Made by a program: the position numbers and the translations under genes. The notes beneath the pieces were generated by a model. That model did no database searches, was not told where the DNA came from, and saw only the letters and a list, made by a program, of their open reading frames with translations. Shown here in pieces: positions 32,485-36,117 of a stretch of 36,117 nt of DNA. The first letter of the stretch is position 1, and each line of letters opens with the position of its first letter. This DNA is from Bordetella parapertussis (GTDB taxonomy: Bacteria > Pseudomonadota > Gammaproteobacteria > Burkholderiales > SG8-39), in the NCBI GenBank assembly GCA_945862265.1, contig CAMAXP010000004.1, positions 1-36,117 of the forward strand, given 5' to 3'.

Positions 32485-33665
32485 CCACCCTGAGGTCGCT
32501 ACACGCGTTTGTAAACGGAAAGCGCGTCGGGCGGCTCGACGAAGTTCAGGCAGCCGACGGCATCGCGCCTACGTACCGCTTTGCCTACGAGGGCTCCCTG
32601 TCCACAAGCGACGCGGTGTCGGTGACGATGCCCACCACGAAGTCCGAATTTACTACGCAGCGAATCCCTCCGATCTTTACGCAGAACATGCCCGAGGGGC
32701 CCCGCCTTGCCTCGCTCATGAAGGCCGGGAAGATCATCAGGCTTGATGATCACTTCGGCATCATCTCCGCCACGGGCGCCATAGCGATCGGGCGAGTTCG
32801 CATGAGCCCGGACACAACCCTGGCAACGGAACTGCTCCCCGGCATTACCGAAAAAGATGGACGCGCATCGCTCCTGAAAATACTTGAAGGCCTGGGGATC
32901 AGCCAGGGCATCTCCGGCGCACAGCCAAAAATGCTCTCGACCATTCCGAGAACCTTGTACGGAGAGCGCGTCATTGCAAAGACATTCGATCCGCAGGAGT
33001 ACCCGGATCTGGCGCTCAACGAGTTTCACACCATCAATGCAGCCCGGTTGTCGGGACTGCTTGTGCCGGCAGTGCGCTTGTCGACGGATGAATCGATCCT
33101 GATCGTTGATCGTTTTGATCTCCGGGAAGATTCGTTCCTCGGCGTGGAGGAGGCCGCCACGCTGACCTCGCTCACGCCGGACGAGAAGTATCTTGGCAGC
33201 TATGAAAGCGTCGCTCGCGCAATCGAAAAATTTGTCGATGACAAGGCGCTCGCGATGGCGCAATTCTTTCGCCTGCTGTTGTTCAACTGTGTTGTGCGAA
33301 ACGGGGATGCGCACGCCAAGAACTTCGCCGTGCTGGTGAACGAAAATGCAGTCGCATTCGCTCCGGCATATGACTTGGTGACGACTGGCGTGTACCTGGG
33401 GCCCGCGGAGAGTCCGGCGCTTGCTCTGGAATGGGACAACGTCAGCAAGAAATGGTGGCCGAGAAAGGAGCTTGAAGCGTTTGCCTCTCAAACACTTCTC
33501 CTTGGCCGAAGGGAAATTGCCGGCATTTTTGATGCCGTTTGCTCGGGCATCGAGAAGGCCCTCGCTGATCTTCCCGATCGACCGACAACGAATGCAATGC
33601 GAGCACTCTGGGTGGGGGGGCTTCAACAGTATTGCGAGGTTGGAAAAGTTCCAAAAAACAAATAG
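32481..33665 (+). CDS. HipA-like serine/threonine kinase toxin
   Basis: The product (394 residues) is a HipA-type kinase. E. coli HipA phosphorylates glutamyl-tRNA synthetase, halting translation and raising persistence. Visible are the N-terminal HipA_N domain (VNGKRVGRL, then TQNMPEGPRL at 67-76) and the loop ISGAQPKM with S145, which corresponds to the autophosphorylated serine of HipA. The ATP-lysine is K167 in VIAKTF. The catalytic loop is RNGDAHAKN (273-281; D276) and the metal-binding D298 is in AYDLVTT. All key residues are present, so it should be active. A G7 run at 33614-33620 lies near the 3' end. It overlaps hipB by 4 bases and ends 9 bases from the convergent yqaA-like gene. The cellular target is unknown. 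Confidence 0.88.
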   Translation: MTTLRSLHAFVNGKRVGRLDEVQAADGIAPTYRFAYEGSLSTSDAVSVTMPTTKSEFTTQRIPPIFTQNMPEGPRLASLMKAGKIIRLDDHFGIISATGAIAIGRVRMSPDTTLATELLPGITEKDGRASLLKILEGLGISQGISGAQPKMLSTIPRTLYGERVIAKTFDPQEYPDLALNEFHTINAARLSGLLVPAVRLSTDESILIVDRFDLREDSFLGVEEAATLTSLTPDEKYLGSYESVARAIEKFVDDKALAMAQFFRLLLFNCVVRNGDAHAKNFAVLVNENAVAFAPAYDLVTTGVYLGPAESPALALEWDNVSKKWWPRKELEAFASQTLLLGRREIAGIFDAVCSGIEKALADLPDRPTTNAMRALWVGGLQQYCEVGKVPKNK

Positions 33666-33674
33666 GCCGATCCC

Positions 33675-34097
33675 CTATATCAGCGCCCCCTGCGCCACCA
33701 CCCAGTACCGGATCACCCGCCCTGCGGTCATCCAGATCGTCACCGCGACCCAGTTCAGCCGCAGCCAGCCGGCGCCGACGCAGAGCGCGTCGCCCACGAT
33801 CGGCAGCCACGCAAAGAAGGTGAGCGGGCTGCCATAGCGCCGCAGCTTTTCGAGCGCGCGCGGAGCCAGCTTCTTCTCGATGCGGACCGGAAGCAAGCGC
33901 CCGAACCAGTAGGAGCTGAGTCCCCCCAGAGTGTTGCCCAGCGTCGCCACCAGGATGGCCGCGCCGAACTCGTGCGGGTACAGTTTGAGGTACCCGAACA
34001 ACACCGCTTCCGAAGAGAACGGCACGATGGTCGAGGCGAGGAAACTCGCCGCAAACAGCCCCCACAGGCCGTGCTCCGGGCTGATCAGGTCCGCCAC
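33675..34097 (-). CDS. YqaA-family inner-membrane protein (DedA/VTT-like)
   Basis: The protein has 140 residues and about four membrane segments. It carries the YqaA/SNARE-associated (VTT) pattern FLASTIVPFSSEAVLFGYL, TLGNTLGGLSSYWFGRL and FFAWLPIVGDALCVGAGWLR, which marks small relatives of DedA proteins. DedA proteins move lipids such as undecaprenyl phosphate; the role of YqaA is not established. It diverges from ilvA with 55 bases between starts (to the ilvA ATG at 34153). Confidence 0.88.
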   Translation of the reverse strand: MADLISPEHGLWGLFAASFLASTIVPFSSEAVLFGYLKLYPHEFGAAILVATLGNTLGGLSSYWFGRLLPVRIEKKLAPRALEKLRRYGSPLTFFAWLPIVGDALCVGAGWLRLNWVAVTIWMTAGRVIRYWVVAQGALI

Positions 34098-34152
34098 TCG
34101 ATGTCCTGTTTATTGATACCCTTACTCCCCTTGTTTTGACCCAGTGCGCCCC

Positions 34153-35664
34153 ATGGCCCGCGATTACCTGCAGAAAATCCTCACCGCGCGCGTTTACGAC
34201 GTGGCGATCGAGTCGCCGCTCGAGGTCGCGCCGAACCTTTCGGCCCGCACGAAGAATACCGTGCTGCTCAAGCGCGAGGACATGCAGCCGGTATTCTCGT
34301 TCAAGCTGCGCGGCGCCTACAACAAGATGGCGGGCCTCACGCAGGCGCAGCTCAAGCGTGGCGTGATCGCGGCGTCCGCGGGCAACCACGCGCAGGGTGT
34401 GGCGCTCGCCGCGCAGGTATTGGGCTGCAAGGCGGTGATCGTGATGCCGGTCACCACGCCGGGCATCAAGGTGGATGCAGTCACCGCGCGCGGCGCGGAG
34501 GTCGTGCTGGTCGGCGACTCGTACAGCGATGCCTACGAGCATGCGCTGACCCTCCAGAAGAAACGCAAGCTCGTGTTCGTGCACCCCTACGACGATCCCG
34601 ACGTGATCGCCGGGCAGGGCACCATCGGCATGGAGATCCTGCGCCAGCATCCCAAGCCCATCCACGCGATCTTCGTTGCGGTCGGCGGCGGCGGGCTGAT
34701 CTCCGGCATTGCGGCCTACGTGAAGAGCGTGCGGCCCGATATCAGGATCATCGGCGTGCAGACGGTCGACTCGGATGCGATGACGCGTTCGCTCAAGGCC
34801 GGCAAGCGCGTGACGCTCGCGAACGTGGGCCTCTTCGCCGATGGCATCGCGGTAAAGAAGGTGGGCGAGGAGACTTTCCGCCTCGCGAGCAAGTATGTCG
34901 ACGAGATGATCCTCGTCGACACCGATGCGATCTGCGCGGCGATCAAGGATGTGTTCGAAGACACTCGCTCGATCCTCGAGCCGGCGGGCGCGGTGTCGGT
35001 GGCGGGCGCCAAGGCCTACGCCGAGCGGACCGGGATCCGAGGCGAGGCGCTGGTGGCGATCGCCTGTGGCGCGAATACCAACTTCGACCGCCTGCGCTTC
35101 GTCGCCGAGCGCGCGGAAGTCGGCGAGCACCGCGAGGCGATCATCGCGGTGACGATTCCCGAGAAGCCCGGCAGTTTCAAGCGCTTCTGCGCCACGCTCG
35201 GGGCGCGCAACATCACCGAGTTCAACTACCGCATCGCCGACCCGAAGGAAGCCCACGTGTTCGTCGGCGTGCAGGTGCAGGGCACCGGCGAGACGGCGAA
35301 GATCGTGCGCACGCTGACGCGCAACGGCCTCAAGGCGCTCGACCTGTCCGAGAACGAGATGGCGAAGCTCCACGTGCGCCACCTGGTCGGCGGGCACGCC
35401 GCGAGTGCCAAGAATGAGCTGCTGTACCGCTTCGAGTTCCCCGAGCGACCCGGCGCGCTGATGAAATTCCTCGACAACATGCGCACCGACTGGAACATCA
35501 GCCTGTTCCACTACCGCAACCATGGCGCCGATTCCGGGCGCGTGCTGGTCGGCATGCAGGTGCCGAAACAGGAAATGCCCGCGTTCCGCCGCTTCCTCGC
35601 GGCGCTGGGCTACCCGTACGCAGACGAGTCGGCCAATCCCGCGTACCGCCTGTTCCTCGGCTAG
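34153..35664 (+). CDS. ilvA: Biosynthetic threonine ammonia-lyase (threonine deaminase)
   Basis: IlvA converts threonine to 2-oxobutanoate with pyridoxal phosphate, the first step toward isoleucine. It is 503 residues from the ATG at 34153 (E. coli 514). A GTG three codons earlier is possible. The PLP lysine is K51 in SFKLRGAYNKM. The GGGGLISG phosphate loop (near 180-187) and AASAGNHAQG are present. The C-terminal 175 residues hold two ACT-like regulatory modules (VTIPEKPGSFKRFC and RFEFPERPGALMKFL), which allow isoleucine feedback inhibition and distinguish it from the catabolic TdcB type. The stop shares the CTAG tetranucleotide with the stop of the convergent gene. Confidence 0.97.
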   Translation: MARDYLQKILTARVYDVAIESPLEVAPNLSARTKNTVLLKREDMQPVFSFKLRGAYNKMAGLTQAQLKRGVIAASAGNHAQGVALAAQVLGCKAVIVMPVTTPGIKVDAVTARGAEVVLVGDSYSDAYEHALTLQKKRKLVFVHPYDDPDVIAGQGTIGMEILRQHPKPIHAIFVAVGGGGLISGIAAYVKSVRPDIRIIGVQTVDSDAMTRSLKAGKRVTLANVGLFADGIAVKKVGEETFRLASKYVDEMILVDTDAICAAIKDVFEDTRSILEPAGAVSVAGAKAYAERTGIRGEALVAIACGANTNFDRLRFVAERAEVGEHREAIIAVTIPEKPGSFKRFCATLGARNITEFNYRIADPKEAHVFVGVQVQGTGETAKIVRTLTRNGLKALDLSENEMAKLHVRHLVGGHAASAKNELLYRFEFPERPGALMKFLDNMRTDWNISLFHYRNHGADSGRVLVGMQVPKQEMPAFRRFLAALGYPYADESANPAYRLFLG

Positions 35665-36117
35665 CGCAGCACCAGCGTCCCGTTGACCCGCTCGTAGACG
35701 CCGAGCTCGGTCGCCACGAAGTCCATCGGGATGTCGTGCACCTGCGGGTGGATGGTCTCAATGCGCGCAAGCTCATGCGTGACGCCGATGGCCACGGGCC
35801 GCTTGGGGTCGGCGGACCGCAGGTGCGCAAGCGTGCGGTCGAAGAAGCCGCCGCCATAGCCCAGCCGAAAGCCGCCCGCGTCGAACGCGTTCATCGGCAC
35901 CAGCGCGTAGTCGGGCACCACCGGCTCGCCGGAGGCCGGGTAGGGGATGTCGTACGCGCCCTTGGCAAGCTCGTCGCCCGGCGCCCAGGGCCGGAACACC
36001 AGCGGCTGGCGCGGCGCCACCACCACGGGCAAGGCAGTGCGCGCGCCGCGTTCGCGCAGCCGGTGCGCGAGAAAGCGAGGGTCGTATTCGTTCTTGAACG
36101 GCCAGCAGATCGCGAGC
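35661..36117 (-). CDS. 5-formyltetrahydrofolate cyclo-ligase (5' end outside window)
   Basis: The frame is open from the right window edge to TAG at 35663-35661, giving about 151 residues. The ATP-dependent enzyme converts 5-formyl- to 5,10-methenyltetrahydrofolate. The family signature GYGGGFFDRTL is present, with the preceding VPMNAFDAGGFRLG and the C-terminal THELARIETIHPQVHDIPMDFVAT-type region (I-H-P, then H-D-I-P-M-D). The upstream visible part (ICWPFKNEYDPRFLA) also fits the family. An internal ATG at 36032 would cut off conserved sequence and is not the start. In E. coli the gene is ygfA/fau. Confidence 0.92.
   Translation of the reverse strand, partial: LAICWPFKNEYDPRFLAHRLRERGARTALPVVVAPRQPLVFRPWAPGDELAKGAYDIPYPASGEPVVPDYALVPMNAFDAGGFRLGYGGGFFDRTLAHLRSADPKRPVAIGVTHELARIETIHPQVHDIPMDFVATELGVYERVNGTLVLR

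Noticed and set aside
33640..33654. TTGGAA-AAG-TTCCAA hairpin near the end of hipA as a terminator
   Set aside because: It is followed by A's, not T's, on the plus strand and lies inside the hipA coding sequence; for the leftward strand the T-run precedes the stem.

Overview
This is a high-GC window that reads as a betaproteobacterium, probably Burkholderiales. The pointers are the gene order leuS-lptE-holA-proA-nadD-rsfS-rlmH-maf-rng, two Bug/TTT-type periplasmic receptors, and a Liv-type ABC transporter beside a MarR-controlled catabolic operon. No rRNA, tRNA, CRISPR array or insertion sequence was recognised, and no gene-free stretch exceeds 300 bases; the longest is about 250 bases at 31911-32160.

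Left part (1-18700) is a catabolic and transport region. The tail of a small YYC/YPYV-type protein and an unknown membrane protein are followed by a complete leftward Liv-type importer (livK, livH, livM, livG, livF; 5473 down to 1050). Diverging from it at 5664 is a rightward run: a MarR regulator, an HpaB-like FADH2-dependent monooxygenase, an enamidase-like amidohydrolase, a TauD-like 2-oxoglutarate dioxygenase, a DUF1185 protein, a TTT receptor, an orphan ABC-type binding protein and a 2-keto-4-pentenoate hydratase-like protein. Convergent to it is a leftward pair (enolase-superfamily dehydratase and quinone oxidoreductase-like dehydrogenase). A PhyH-type dioxygenase follows, then a cupin-like protein and an amidase that lie just downstream of rng.

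Middle part (18708-30251) is housekeeping: leuS, lptE, holA, proA, nadD, rsfS, rlmH, maf and rng form one tightly packed leftward operon covering tRNA charging, LPS export, replication clamp loading, proline and NAD synthesis, ribosome maturation and silencing, nucleotide sanitation and RNA processing. A UvrD/Rep-type helicase diverges from leuS.

Right part (30280-36117) has a second TTT receptor, a PIN/ribbon-helix-helix toxin-antitoxin pair in toxin-first order, a 27-residue relic that looks like the end of a CHAT-domain gene, a HipBA-type system of visibly lower GC, a YqaA-family membrane protein, biosynthetic threonine deaminase, and the end of 5-formyltetrahydrofolate cyclo-ligase.

The best candidate for new biology is the MarR-controlled cassette at 5605-10696. 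The monooxygenase and the enamidase-like hydrolase are 7 bases apart. Together they could oxidise an N-heteroaromatic ring next to nitrogen and then open the resulting lactam/enamide. Both enzymes carry substitutions at positions that matter in their characterised relatives (monooxygenase H107 and Y149; hydrolase Q66 and K162), so the substrate is probably not that of either named family. This pathway is an inference; only the genes, motifs and spacing are read directly.
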